Shown piece by piece: positions 24,578-35,439 of a DNA stretch of 64,000 nucleotides. The notes beneath the pieces are model-generated. The model searched no databases. It was given only the letters and a program-made list of their open reading frames with translations, and was not told where the DNA came from. The stretch comes from Cenococcum geophilum 1.58 (taxonomy: Eukaryota > Ascomycota > Dothideomycetes > Gloniales > Gloniaceae), in the NCBI GenBank assembly GCA_001692895.1, contig KV748185.1, forward strand, positions 1,550,001 through 1,614,000, written 5' to 3'. The translations under genes and the position numbers were made by a program. Within the stretch, counting starts at the first letter, position 1, and every line of letters starts with the position of its first letter.

Positions 24578-24947
24578 TATTACGGAGTAAGTATAAGCGA
24601 TAATAATATATAGTAAGATAGATATTATTAAGCTATATACATAAACTATATAAGGAGGTTAAGACGTTATATAAGGAAAAAAGGTAGGGAAACGGGAAGA
24701 AAGGGCATATATCGTTAACTTAGTTACTTAGTTAACACGTGCATAGGCAGAATAGGATTCAGGTCGTAGTCCTAGCAGAACTTGGCAGAATTTAATAGAA
24801 CTTGGCAGAATATAGCAAAATGCCATAGATTGCCGTTAGATTGCCATCAGATTGCCGTCAGATTGCCATTTCGCGGTTAGTCTCTAATTGCTAAGTCGGT
24901 AAAAATAGGTAGACGTGTGCAAGGTATTACGGGGGTGTCCCGTAACA
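24578..24947 (-). repeat. Gypsy-C 5' LTR (right)
   Basis: Begins TATTACGG (mutated TGTCACGG) and ends GTAACA, 370 bp. It is longer than the left LTR because of an extra approximately 20-bp GAACTTGGCAGAAT-type unit near 24777-24810. It also contains the GATTGCC units. Confidence 0.9.
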
Positions 24948-24952
24948 GTTCG

Positions 24953-27480
24953 CAGGTACTAAGATTTGCCTCTTACTTCTCCAGTCCTCTAATTACTCCT
25001 CTAGATCTTTTAATATTATAATTAAGGCTCCTTTAATATAACTTATAGCCTTTTCTATAATCGGGTAGTCTTAGATAACTTTTTCGTCCAACTATATATA
25101 GAAATCTTCCTACTTATTATTATGCCTTTGTCTATACTACCTTTAGTATAGCTACTAGAGTGTATATAGCTTATCCGTAAGGAAATATCCTTTTATTACT
25201 ATATTATAACAGCCCTTTATATATCGTTCCTTAAACCTAGTTAAAATCCTTAAATTCTCTTCTTATTCTAGTTTAGTAAGCTATTTAGCTCTTAGTATAC
25301 CTACCCTAAGCCTATTAATAATTCTTTATATAGGTGCTCTGTCCCTTATATAACCTAGTATACTAAATCTCTTATCTAGTTTCTAATTTTACTATATAAT
25401 AATTCTTTACCTAAACTCATCTATAGTTTTCTTTAGTTTACGTCTTATAAATAGATCCTTAAAGCCTTCTTACTTTTTAATCTTAGTATTAACATTCCGA
25501 TCTTTAGGCTAAACACTATATTCTCCTAGTAAGTCTTTTAGGTCTATATATCTGTCTCTTAGTTTAACTGCTGTTTATATTACAGATTCTCTAATCTATA
25601 AAGAAGCCTCTTACCTCTTGCTTATAGGTGTCCTTATTTATACTCTAAATTTTTAGTCCCTTAAATTCTTTAATCCTAAGCTTGCTTTTATCTTAAGCTT
25701 TGCTCCTACCTTAGTCTAACTAGGCTTAGGTATTCTTATCTTATCTTAAGAGTCTTAAATCTTACTTATCTCGTCTTAAGAATCTTGTGCCTGTGGGAAA
25801 CTCTATCCCAAGCTTATTTGTATATCTTTAAACTAAGCTATTACTCTACTCTATCGGTTTCTATCCGTTATAGGTCCTTAAGCTTGCCTTATCTTGTCTT
25901 AAGAATCTTAAGCCTTTAGCTTTTTGTCTTTATTAAGTAATAAAGTAGCACTAGCAGTCGTCTACTTGCTTAATCTCTGTAAGATATTCTTCCTTTTATC
26001 TTATAAAGCGATAGATACCGTATCTAACGGTGTTATAATACCTATTACTAAACCTTACTCTATAGCGGTCTTAGTCTCTACTTCTAATATAATTTCTTTA
26101 AGGTTTGTACGCTCCTAGTAAGCTACCATTATTACCTTGTCGTCTATAAATGTTTCGCCTATATTAAACTCGTTATCTTTAATATCCAGTTTACGCGATA
26201 GTTCATTAGTTCTTCTACACTTTATAGATTTTAGCTCTTATAGCTAATAGCTTACGCTATACTTCGTATCTTTATAAATTTAGCATGCGTTATTATAACA
26301 ACACGCGAAACTTTTAATTAAACATTCTCTTGTTCCTTGTAGTATACTATTATCCCTTTATATATATATGTCTTCTGCTATTAATCTAGTTCCCTTTATT
26401 ATATAGTAATTCTAACCATCTTTATAACCCCTCGCGAAATGACCCTATTTCCCGCAATTTATATAAGCTCTATCTCTAAACTGCTAATTTTGCTATAGAG
26501 TCCGCCTAAACGTCTTCTGCTATTAAGATTCCTAGTTTAGCCTCTACTCCTTAGTCCTATAATTACTAGATCCTTAACCTTTAGGTTTTTATAGTTTTTT
26601 ACATTATCTCTTATAGGCTTCTTTAGTACCACTTAGGTCTATTAGCTCTACGCTATACTATAGTTTCTAACTTAGCTTTAGTTATTGCGTATTCTACGTC
26701 TTATATAACTATAGAACTCTATCTTAACCTTTCTTAGCCTATTCCCTTTAATAGATCTAATTATTAATCTTAATCGCTTAATTTATTAAATCCTATAGGG
26801 TGTCCGTATCTTCTATTAGGATAATTACGTCCTAGACTTTAGCCTTAAGTCCCTATTTATACTGTGCCATAAGCGCCTTATTATTCCACTTAATTTATAT
26901 TGCTAGCGTTTAAAACTGCGTTATATATTTAATTGCTGAGGTTCGTTACGTAATATCTTAGAGTTTTTTTTCCGCTATAGTTACTGCCTCTAGGTCTCTA
27001 AATATTTATATAAGTCGTTTTACGAATCCATTCTAGCTTAAAAATATAAACCGTACCTTTTAGTTTGTAGTCGTCATCCCGTTTACCTAGATTTCCGTAA
27101 GGTAAGGCTTAAACTATTTAAGTGCCCTTCCTATTAAGAATAATCCTGCGTATGCTATTTAATCTATAGGTGTTGCCAGCTTGGCTTCTTCCTATATAAC
27201 CTTAAAGTGCATTTATATAAGGAATCCCTTAAGCTTTGATCTCTCTCTTAAGAATCTTTTAATTAATAGTAACTTAACCTTTGCTACGCCTATCCCGTTA
27301 ATCCTAGTTTTAAGTACTGCGTTATTTTCCGTTAACTAGTTAACTATCTCTTATAGTTGTCCGACCGTTATAGGTTGCTATAAGTTAGTATCTGCTATAC
27401 TGGTATTACCTAACCTTAAAGTAGTTGCTGCCGTTAATAGTGTCGTAGTGGCTGCTTTTAGTGGCATATTGTTTAACTTT
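24953..27480 (-). pseudogene. A2 gag and gag-pol linker remnant
   Basis: Colinear with A4 35934-38970. The N-terminus near 27465 reads MPLKAATTT, then the capsid, with a zinc knuckle at about 26428-26470 in which the first Cys is Tyr and a Gln is a stop. About 25700-25920 contains short CTTAAGA-centred repeats also found in A4. The linker to protease continues behind Gypsy-C at 18997. Confidence 0.75.
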
Positions 27481-27512
27481 CTATATTTAATACTGTAATT
27501 AGGTAGTAATTA

Positions 27513-27936
27513 TATAACGGAACCTTATAGTAAGAACTATAATGGGCTTATTAATAGGCTAGGTATATAGGTAATGTAAATTAAAGTTACCAACGTAATA
27601 ATAACTGGTGGAGTAGTTGCCTAATAGATTAACTCTAATTATATTCTAAGAATTACTATAAGGAAGGAACTATCTAGGTAGGGACTAAGGGTCCTTAAAT
27701 ATATAACTGTACTCCTATGAAATCCTCCTTATACGTAGTGTACGTGTATTCTATTTACTCTGTTATAGATTATATAGATTATATAGATTATATAGATTAT
27801 GTTATGTGACCTTAATTACCATTCCTTGTTATATAGCTCTATCGGTTCCATTCTAGACTATACCTAAATTAACTAACTAGCTTCTTCTAACTCTTCCCTA
27901 AGTAGTTGTAATATTGTACTTAAAGCGTCCGTAATA
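27513..27936 (-). repeat. A2 5' LTR (right)
   Basis: TATAACGG...GTCCGTAATA, 424 bp. It contains a tandem TATAGATTA run (about 27773-27815) that is expanded relative to other A LTRs. Confidence 0.92.
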
Positions 27937-27941
27937 ATAAT

Positions 27942-29980
27942 ATTATACTTCTTTATAAGCAAGTCTTTATCTATAAACGCTGGTGTTATACTACTACTAT
28001 TAATAAGGCTTACTGTTTTAATAAGAACTTCTAGGAGTAGGTTATGTAGTAAGGAAAGGTAAGTTTAAATAAGGATGAAATTTCTATTATTGTTTACTAT
28101 TCTAAGATTAAATGGCAGTTAGCTTAGAATAAGGTCTAACTAATCTAGTAGTATAGATCTAATCCTTTTATCCTTCTCCCTGTATAGTTTTAACCCTTAA
28201 AGGCGACTTAGTCTAAGGGTTGGCCTTTTAATAGCTGCGTTATAGGGCTTGGCTAGTGGCTATGGTCTTGGCTAGTATGTCCTAACGTGTCAGTCTCTAA
28301 CGGTGTATATATACTAGGGGGTACTTTGCCAATAATATAGCCGGTCTTGCGGTTAATAGTAATATAGAGTACTTATCCGTAGTTTGCGTATAGGACTATT
28401 AGCTAGGGCTGCGTTAGGGAAAGGAATTATAGGGGTAGGTTTCTGTATCTAAACCCACGTCCTCGTTTATGGTTACCGCCTTAATTACTATCCCCTCCAT
28501 TAAAGAATCCACCGCGGCTAGAGGGGGGTTAGCGTAGTAGTATTAGAAGGGGATTTAGGTTTTGCTAGGGGTCGTAAGTATCTTTTTAGTAGCTAGGTTA
28601 ACTACACGCTATATAATGTCTATTATTTATATAATGTCTTTAGACGTTATTAGGGAGGCTATTACTACTACTACCGAATTTAACGGCGTTTAGGTTTATT
28701 AGGTCATTCTATAGTAATATAGGTTAATAGCCGCTAGCAGCACTTAGCTTAGCGGTATTTAACTTAATATAGTGGGTATGGTTCTGTAGGTTATAAGTAA
28801 ATACATCCATCTACTTACTCTAGCCTTTATAGTCAGCATTACCGATCTTATAACTAAGGGTAAAGGCTAGGTCCTTTATCTTAGAGGAAATATTCTTCTT
28901 AAGTAAATCCACTTTTTGTTTCTTAGTCTTATTTACTTTAATTATTAACTTATTAAGCTCTGCTTTTTAGGACTAGTAGTTATACTCGCCTTAGCTTAAG
29001 GTATCCAACTTATTTTTAGCCGCTTAGGTTATATCTATAGTCTTATAATATCCTCTTATATATGTAAATATAGACTCTTGGTTAGAAAAGGTCCATTTAC
29101 TTAGGTTATTTAGGTATATATATAGCGTATTAAGGCTATATTTAATATAGTTATAAGCCTTATCTATTAGCATGTCTGATATATAGAGGATTTCGTCTAT
29201 TAGGGTCTTAAAGCACTTTATATCCCTCCGGAAAACGCCTTAGATTTTTATTTCCTATATTTTAAAATTTTCTTACTTTTTAATTAGTGATCCCTTGCCA
29301 TTAAATAGGGTTAGATTTTTTACTTTACGCTTTTTTCTATAGGGCTTAGTTAAAAGAGAGGAGCTAGTAGTAGGGTTCTTATTGGTAATAGTCTTAGTAA
29401 GTATAGTGATTTGGGAGCTTAAGTTTTATATAGTCTCGGTGTATACAAGGGTTTACTGTTTGTGTTATTTAATATATAGTTTAAGTGTCTTAAGGGAGTT
29501 AATTCTATATTAAGCTTTTTTAAGTTAGGACTTTATAGCTTGGCCTTTACTATAGACGGCTTAAAGGCCGTTCTTAATACTAGTTAAGAAAGCTATATAT
29601 ATAGAGAGTTGCTAAAAGGTTCCTGCCATATTAAGGTCCTTTAGGTATTTAGGACCGTTCCTAATTACCTAGGCGATATTAGTATAGGAGGTGTTAAGGA
29701 GGCAGACGAGCGCTTTGCGAGGGTTTGTTAGCGGGACGTCGTCTATATTATAGTCGCCTATTTTAGGAGATCTGGGTAAGGTAATTAGAATCTTATAAGG
29801 CTGACTATAATACTAAGATTGCTAAGACTGTACTGAGGCTGTGCTAAGACTGTACTAAGATTGTTTAGGACTATGGTATAGTGTTATTGGTCGCGCTGAG
29901 TTGCGATTATATTAGGAAAACGGAGATAGTGGACTAGGAAAAATAAAGATTACAATAGGGTGCAATTAGAGATACTATAA
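27942..29980 (-). pseudogene. B1 protease/gag remnant
   Basis: Continuation of B1 on the far side of A2, colinear with B2 15316-17240. It includes the decayed zinc-knuckle area near 28580-28620 and the N-terminal gag region up to the 5' LTR at 29983. Frames are closed by many stops. Confidence 0.75.
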
Positions 29981-29982
29981 AC

Positions 29983-30168
29983 TGTTATAGTACTATAATA
30001 AAGTAGACTAAATAACTACGTTGTGGTATAAAGAGGAGAAGAAGGTAGAAATGGGGTATTTTATATAAATAGTAGGGCCGGCCGCTAAGGTACTAGTGGT
30101 GGTCTAGCTAATAGTAGGAACAGTACGAGACAGTATAAAATAGTATGCGTTAGGTCAGTGCTGTAATA
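29983..30168 (-). repeat. B1 5' LTR (right)
   Basis: TGTTATAG...CTGTAATA, 186 bp, followed by the TSD tataa (30169-30173). Confidence 0.93.
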
Positions 30169-30550
30169 TATAATAATAGTAGTGAAATGCAATAGGTATC
30201 TAGTTCTTAATAAAGTAGAACTATAAAACTAAATTCTGCTATTTTCTGGTATAGAGAGACTACGTTTTATAGGCGCCTCGCCTGCGCCTTGCCTACGCTA
30301 AGCTTGTTACGGTAAGTGCGTCTCTATAGTCTAATAATTGCCCACCCTTCTTAAGCGGCTGTCTTTAGCCGGCGCTATTATATAATAGGAGTATTATTAT
30401 TATCTTTTGTTAAATAAGAAATGTATAATATAATACAATATTAAATAATTAGATAATTGGATAATAGGATAATAGAATACTAGGGCCCTATAAAGATCTA
30501 TAAAGGTAGGAGTCCCCCTAAGGTAGAATACTAGATTTCTCTTACTGTAC
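30169..30550 (-). repeat. Remainder of Gypsy-D 3' LTR
   Basis: Noncoding stretch between the B1 TSD and the D accessory ORF. It has an unusually C+G-rich patch at about 30268-30360 within AT-rich surroundings. It probably ends near 30550, before a pyrimidine-rich strip (about 30536-30575, complement of a polypurine tract). The border is approximate because the partner LTR is not in the window. Confidence 0.4.
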
Positions 30551-30599
30551 CTTTTTTCTATTCCTTTAGCCTATGCCTTACTGTCTTTACGACTTCTAA

Positions 30600-31329
30600 T
30601 TAGCTATAGATCGCAAGAGTTAAGCTACCAGTTTGCCTACTAGTAAACCTTTTATAAGTATTCTCTATACTAGCTTATAGCGGTCGCTAACCCTACTAGA
30701 CGTCGTCTAAACCTCTACATTATTTATAAGGTGCTCTCCCAGCCTTACTTAAACTAATTTACCTACGGTAAGTAGGCTAACTATAATTGCGATTACTGCT
30801 AACGACTAAATAAGTCGTACTAAGCAGTAAGTCTATATACGTTAGTTTAGGTTTTAATAGCTGATAAGACTAGGTCTCGAAGGCCTTTTATAGCCGCCTA
30901 AATAAGCTACTTGCCCTTATTAATAGAGCTAAGCGCCATTAGGTTACTAGCGGGGATATAGCTAACCTTAACGCTCGCGTTACTGCCGCCTAAAAATCCT
31001 TTATAAAAGATATTAAGGCCTTAGTACGCACTGGCGCTAAGTATAGTCTCCGTTAGCGCCTAAAGGGCGAAGACTTTCCCCTGCTTTAAGTATAGGAATT
31101 ATAGGCTATCTATTATACCCTTAAAGGGATTCTTAACATAATACGTGCTTTAGTACGTGTTATAATATAGATGTTTTACCGGCGTAGCGTATGCTAATAG
31201 TACTTATAGGCTAATATACCTCTTATTATAAGGGATAAGGAGGAGGGTAAGGGTAAGGAGGATAAGGAGGAGGGAGAGGAGGATAAGGAGGGAGAAGGGG
31301 AGGAGAAGGAGGATTTAATGGAGCTGTAG
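30600..31329 (+). pseudogene. Gypsy-D antisense ORF (Cys-rich, acidic tail)
   Basis: The plus-strand frame converges on D pol. Near 30788-30820 it reads CDYC and then, seven codons on, a Tyr probably replacing Cys, like a small zinc-binding motif. A frame change near 30840 follows. It then has a helical basic stretch (KDIKALVRTGAKYSL) and a long Glu/Lys/Asp/Gly tail (31231-31320), ending at a real stop, TAG 31327-31329. Nearly all internal stops are Q-type. It occupies the same place as the antisense ORF of Gypsy-A. The product is unknown. Confidence 0.5.
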
Positions 31330-31389
31330 AGTATCTATATTTCTATTAGCGTGCTACTATTACTCTATTATTATTCCGTCGTCGCCCTA

Positions 31390-32276
31390 CTAGTGGGGTA
31401 TAATCTTAATTATAATTTAATTATTCTAGTTCTCTCCTCTACTTTCTTTTCCATTTACCTTTTAAGGTAAAGTAACTATTATACGTCTCCTTTACGTCCT
31501 TATTATTATCCTCTACTAAGACCTATTAGTTATACTCTTCTAGCTAGCCTTTTTATTTAACTAGGTACTATAGGGTCTAGTTACGTCCTTTCCTTCTATA
31601 TATTCCTTCTACCTTATACTAGTCCTCTTAGTCCTCTTAATTATTTAGCTTAATAGGCCTTAGTAATAGGTCCCTAGTAGCGCCCTTATATTATTTATAT
31701 AGCTTTAGTAAGCTAATATAGAACATAGGGTGGATACGGTAAGACGTAGGTAGATATAGCCGGTATACTTACTTTCTAACTAGTTTAGCTATACTAAAAG
31801 GTCTAATAAGGCGTGCTATAAGCTTCTTATTTAGTCATTTCTATTTAAGGTTCTTAGTTAATAGTAGAACTAGATCCCCCATATTATATATCTATAGTTA
31901 GTAATAATAATTATAGTATTTCGCCTATGCCTTAGCAGCGCTTTCCTAGTATTTCGCCAGCGCTTCTCGTTTAAGAGATATTCTTTTAATCCTCTTAAAA
32001 GCGGCTAGAATAGAACTACTATTATTTACCTTAACCTTATATTCTAGACGTAAGTAGAATCTATAACAGGCATAGAACGGGCTTACGCCTATTATACTAT
32101 ATTTAGCATTATTATAGGCGAATTCGGCTAGTAATAAGAGGCCTACTTAGTTACTTTACTTTTTATTACAGAATATATAGAGGTAATACTCTAGGGCTTA
32201 GTTCTAGCGTTTTATTTACCCGTCCATTTATAGGTAAAAGGCCGTATTTAGCCTACGTTTTATCTTTATAGTAAAG
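31390..32276 (-). pseudogene. Gypsy-D pol C-terminus (integrase, chromodomain)
   Basis: From 32276 leftward the minus strand reads IKRRLNTAFYL-stop-MDG, the integrase segment before the last catalytic Glu, where that residue is Lys (IKR). Next come an AYNNAKYS block, a C-terminal domain with PSFYACYR-like and HPMFYISLLK pieces, and a chromodomain at about 31520-31600 (YLVK-stop-KG). It ends tail-to-tail with the antisense ORF. The RT half is missing (displaced by Copia-2). Confidence 0.75.
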
Positions 32277-32521
32277 TGTAACCGACTACTAACACTGTGC
32301 TAAGATATAAGATCACTGCTTAGAAGGCTCTAAGATAGTGTTAACGCCACCTTATATATTGATTGTAGATTAATATTACTTGCAGATTACTGTTCCCTTT
32401 TTAGTTACCTATTACCCTATTATATCTTATTACCTTCACATTCTTCGTGTATATATAGAGACTTTAAAGCTATATTTAAAATTAAGTCATTTATTTAATT
32501 CTTTATACTATAAAGCTTACA
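32277..32521 (+). repeat. Copia-2 5' LTR (probable)
   Basis: TGTAACC...CTTACA, 245 bp. The end is placed by the CA terminus immediately before a sequence resembling a half-tRNA primer site. The second LTR is not available. Short plus-strand open frames in it (32380-32580) look fortuitous. Confidence 0.45.
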
Positions 32522-32540
32522 GTTATAAGCCTGGCCTGCC
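32522..32540 (+). promoter_or_regulatory. Candidate primer-binding site, half-tRNA iMet type
   Basis: GTTATAAGCC immediately follows the LTR. Allowing one G-to-A change it is complementary to the anticodon-arm sequence GGCTCATAAC of initiator tRNA. That is the half-tRNA priming known from Drosophila copia and reported for some fungal copia elements. It would prime minus-strand DNA synthesis. Confidence 0.4.
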
Positions 32541-32630
32541 TACCGTACTATATCTAATCTATATATTTAGCGCTTACTAAGCAATTAATCTACTACCTTA
32601 TTTAAGAAGCCACTACTTCTACTACCTTTA

Positions 32631-33200
32631 TGGTGTTTTAAGCTTCTTTACCTATTAAACAAACGGACGATTAACCCTAGTTAACGTACGTACCCGACCG
32701 ACAAGCGAATTAATAAATTAAAAAACGTTAAAATAAGGGTTTCGCTAAGACGTTAATTGGACCCTACCTAACCTATTAAATCCTAAAAACAACAACCATA
32801 AATAAATTAAAAGTTAACCTTATCCTTAACCAGCCTTCTAATTGGATATAGTAGTTCTTTATTATCTAAGATACAGCTAAAATAAATAAGGCATAGCAAT
32901 ATATTGACCTATTAAAGAAGGAAAAAGATCTTCTAACACTAGAACCACTAAGTCGACCTATACTAAGGGACGTACTACTAACGGCTATATTAATAGTAAA
33001 GCTAGAACCAAACTGGCTTATTACCTATAACTAGCTCTATTCTAAATATAAGGACGATCTTTAAATATACTAAAAGTAAGAATAGGCTGTTAATAATATT
33101 AGCAACTACATTATATGAACAACGTTAGTAGCCTACCCCCCTCTTATTAACGGCCTAGATATAATACACGGACGGCTATAAGCACTTAAGAAAGCTCTAG
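32631..33200 (+). pseudogene. Copia-2 gag remnant
   Basis: Translation gives a copia-type gag segment: NQPSNWI near 32830, the KKEKDLLTLEPLSRP block and a YSKYKDDL region near 33045. Stops stand for Gln or Trp. The frame is cut at 33200 by the Gypsy-E LTR. It would form the capsid of the Copia-2 particle. The remainder is outside the window. Confidence 0.55.
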
Positions 33201-33561
33201 TGTAACGGGACTAGCCCAGTTATAGTAGGAATGTCTCGGTGAAACACTTAACAGATAAATTCCGACGCTTTGACTAAATTCTACCGAATTCTACTAGCTT
33301 AATTGACTTCTGCCAAATTCTACTAGATCAATTAAATTCTACTAAAGTCTGTCGAAGACTACGTGCGTATATACGCATGTATTGACCACCAAGCCCCTAA
33401 CTATTTAATTATATAATTCTCTTGTTATTCCTTTCTCTTCTTTACGCAACGTCTTGTTCTTAGCGAGAGCTATATACCTTAGATTTAGATAGAATTTATA
33501 TTATTCCTTTAAATCTTCCCTAAAGTCTCTTCGCGCCCTTATATTATGTTATATTATAACA
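33201..33561 (+). repeat. Gypsy-E 5' LTR
   Basis: TGTAACGGGACTAG...TTATAACA, about 361 bp. The first 80 bases match the 3' LTR start at 55919. It contains several AATTCTACTA-type short repeats at about 33280-33350. The candidate TSD tctag precedes it, and the right copy is not in the window. Confidence 0.75.
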
Positions 33562-33606
33562 ACTACTATTAAAATAGTAAACGAACTTAAACCTACCGCG
33601 TTAACT

Positions 33607-33866
33607 ATGAGTATTATAGCCCTAGTTAAGGAACAGTTAACTATAATATAATAGTCCTTTACGGATGCCTTAGCCTAATAGCGAGCAACATTAGAAGCTT
33701 AGTACTAGTAATTAATAAAAGTAATCCGTAAAGAACTCTATAACCTTAAAGCACTTATATTAAAAACCCTAATAGTAATACCTATAAATAAAATTAAAAT
33801 AACTATATATAAACCTAGCCTATTAAATATAAACCCTAAACTAGTAACGGTAGCTTAACTAATACC
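33607..33866 (+). pseudogene. Gypsy-E gag, N-terminal part
   Basis: ATG at 33607-33609 opens MSIIALVKEQLTII, followed by a helical Gln/Leu-rich segment clearly similar to the start of Gypsy-C gag (EQL, SF-DAL and QLIK blocks). It is interrupted at 33867 by a LINE-1 copy and continues at 34528. Confidence 0.65.
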
Positions 33867-34527
33867 TTTTTTTTTTTTTTTTTTTATATCCATTGTATTG
33901 TACTACGTACAATACTACGCATGCAGCCTCTGGGCTATGGCGCTATAGTTCTATATACATGAATCCTTTCTAGGCAGCTTAACATGTACTAGTAGCTATG
34001 TCCTAGTAGTTTATAAACCTCTAGACTAGAGGTTTACCGCTCCCTAGTAAAATACTAGGTTACGACAACTATTAGGTAGTATTAAAACAGTAGAAAAACG
34101 GTAAAAGAAACGGTAAACGAATCCTAACGCCTGCCCCTGTATATTTTATAGTTTATTTCTGTCCTTTTGCTCACTACTGTCTATTTACTAGAAGTCTAGT
34201 AGGAGTTACCTCCTTCTAAAGCTTCTGCTTCCATTAGCCACTCTCTAGTAGCTATTTTTGTCTTACTTAGAAATAGAAAGAGCGCCCCTCTTCCTTTCTC
34301 TGTACAAAAGAGCTTCTCTAGGGAGAGAGAAGAGCTTAGTTGTCTTTGCATTTCTTTTCTCTCTTCCCTATATAGTCTGCATTCTAGTAATAGGTGCTTA
34401 GGAGTCTGTATAGCTCTACAGCCCTTAAAGCATTTACCTTCTTTATCCTTCCCTATTGTCTTAAAGAAGGATTTAAAGAAGCCTTTTCCTAGTTTTAGTT
34501 AATAGAAAGCTAATTGTAACCTTTTAG
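33867..34527 (-). mobile_element. Short 5'-truncated LINE-1 copy
   Basis: Poly-T from about 33868 (poly-A of a minus-strand element), then a 3' UTR and ORF end shared with the long copy at 60917. It is flanked by a 13-bp TSD, ttaactaatacct (33855-33867 and 34528-34540), as produced by target-primed reverse transcription. The last approximately 45 bp (34483-34527) do not match the long copy and may be filler or a rearranged 5' end. It is much less RIP-mutated than its host. Confidence 0.88.
34196..34482 (-). pseudogene. LINE-1 ORF2 C-terminus with intact zinc knuckle
   Basis: Open frame of about 95 codons ending at the stop 34196-34198. It contains a C-X3-C-X7-H-X4-C motif (34379-34432; TPKHLLLEC around the His), typical of the C-terminal end of fungal Tad1-like LINE ORF2 proteins. 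It ends ALEGGNSY. No upstream part is present because of 5' truncation. The four metal ligands are all intact, unlike in the long copy. Confidence 0.75.
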
Positions 34528-35434
34528 TTAACTAATACCTATAATAAACCTATTACCTACTATAAAATCTGAAAAGCTCCTTAACCCTCTAATATTTAAT
34601 AAAAATAAAAATAACCTATATCCCTTTATAACTAAGCTCCGCTTTAAACTTTTAATAAACTATAACTAATACCCTACTAAAGCTAGTAAGATTAGCTATA
34701 GAATGTCTTATTTAAATAAAGACGCTATATAAACTATAGACCTATTCTTTTATAACAGCACCTTTATTAATTTTAAAAATTTATCTCTCTATTATAACGA
34801 ATATATAATAATACTAGCCGTGAATATATAGCTGTTACTAAACTTAAAACCCTATAATAACGGAACTAAGACTTTACTAGCTTCTTTTTAAAAATTTTAG
34901 GCCTTATTAGTAAACTAAATTAGAATAAAGCCGCTAGAGTTACTACTTTCCGTTAAGCTATTTTAGATAAAATTAAAGTATAGTTAGTAGGCAGAGAACT
35001 GCTAAAAGACTTACCTAAATTTACTATTATATGTTAATAAATTAATAAAGACCTCCAATATAATAAGTAGACTTATTCTCTTAAGCTAACTATATCTTAT
35101 ATTTAAAACTCTATAAAACTAATATATACTTTAAAGCGTAATCCATTTTTAAGACCTAAAAGCCTTATATATAACCCTAAAAACCTTAACGCTACTTAAA
35201 CCTATATACCCTTAGGAACTAATAAATAAAGAATATAAGCCGTAAATAAAGAATATTTTAGATATAGAAAAAAAGGTATATATTTAAAGGGATTACTAAA
35301 CTTACCCTTTTAAAAAGGTCCGCCGTACCTCCTCTTAGTCCTTAAGTCGCACTTATTTTATAAATTATACTTAGTCGCTATAAAGTATTTTATCTTTAGT
35401 TAATTTAGAAAATAAATTATTTTAGGGCTAAGTC
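34528..35434 (+). pseudogene. Gypsy-E gag, middle part
   Basis: Continuation of gag after the LINE-1 insertion. It is AT-rich, with recognisable but fragmentary capsid-like frames (KISYRMSYLNKDAI near 34690, ALYITLKTLTLLKP near 35170). Assignment rests mainly on position between gag N-terminus and protease. The zinc knuckle was not clearly found. Confidence 0.5.
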
Positions 35435-35439
35435 GCACC

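Larger units (their letters stand above)
19003..24947 (-). mobile_element. Gypsy-C, complete, inserted in A2
   Basis: 5945-bp minus-strand element. LTRs are at 19003-19352 and 24578-24947. TSD is gttta (18998-19002) against gttcg (24948-24952), differing only by C/T and G/A. The internal part gives gag from a start codon at 24541-24543, RT, RNase H and integrase. The gag start resembles that of Gypsy-E, so C and E are related families. Confidence 0.92.
7128..27936 (-). mobile_element. Gypsy-A copy 2 (A2), full length, with two insertions
   Basis: Full-length minus-strand element in three blocks: 7128-10512, 17428-19002 and 24948-27936. LTRs are at 7128-7533 and 27513-27936. The TSD is ataac (7123-7127) and ataat (27937-27941), which differ by one C/T. 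It is interrupted in RT by B2 and upstream of protease by Gypsy-C. Removing both insertions leaves about 8 kb, the same size as A4 (7969 bp). Confidence 0.92.
2376..30168 (-). mobile_element. Gypsy-B copy 1 (B1), split by A2
   Basis: Complete chromodomain-type gypsy element on the minus strand, in two blocks: 2376-7127 (3' LTR, 3' UTR, pol) and about 27937-29982 (protease/gag), then the 5' LTR. LTRs run 2376-2553 and 29983-30168. The TSD is cataa (2371-2375) against tataa (30169-30173), a single C-to-T change. It is colinear with B2. A2 sits between 7128 and 27936 with its own TSD ataac/ataat, so B1 is older than A2. Confidence 0.9.
2333..32276 (-). mobile_element. Gypsy-D, interrupted by B1 and cut by Copia-2
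   Basis: The visible D sequence is 2333-2375 plus 30169-32276. It holds a 3' LTR (split by B1), an antisense ORF, a chromodomain and the C-terminal half of integrase on the minus strand. Its 5' part was separated by insertion of Copia-2 at 32277 and lies outside the window. Joining across B1 is supported by B1's TSD (cataa/tataa). The left border with A1 is inferred from where A1 similarity ends. Confidence 0.65.
32277..33200 (+). mobile_element. Copia-2, 5' end only, cut by Gypsy-E
   Basis: 5' LTR, primer site and part of gag of a Ty1/copia element on the plus strand. It is inserted in the Gypsy-D integrase and itself cut by Gypsy-E at 33201. The rest should lie beyond the window. The start at 32277 (TGTAACC) is chosen because D integrase similarity reaches about 32276. 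Confidence 0.6.

Noticed and set aside
31230..31320. GGA/GAG-rich purine run as a microsatellite
   Set aside because: It stays in one frame with the preceding D antisense ORF, gives a Glu/Lys/Asp tail and ends at a stop, so coding is the simpler reading.
32380..32580. 66-codon Tyr/Leu-rich plus-strand frame
   Set aside because: Spans the Copia-2 LTR/leader border in AT-rich DNA; likely chance.
33868..33888. Poly-T as a transcription terminator
   Set aside because: The T-run is the complement of the LINE-1 poly-A end and has a matching 13-bp TSD.
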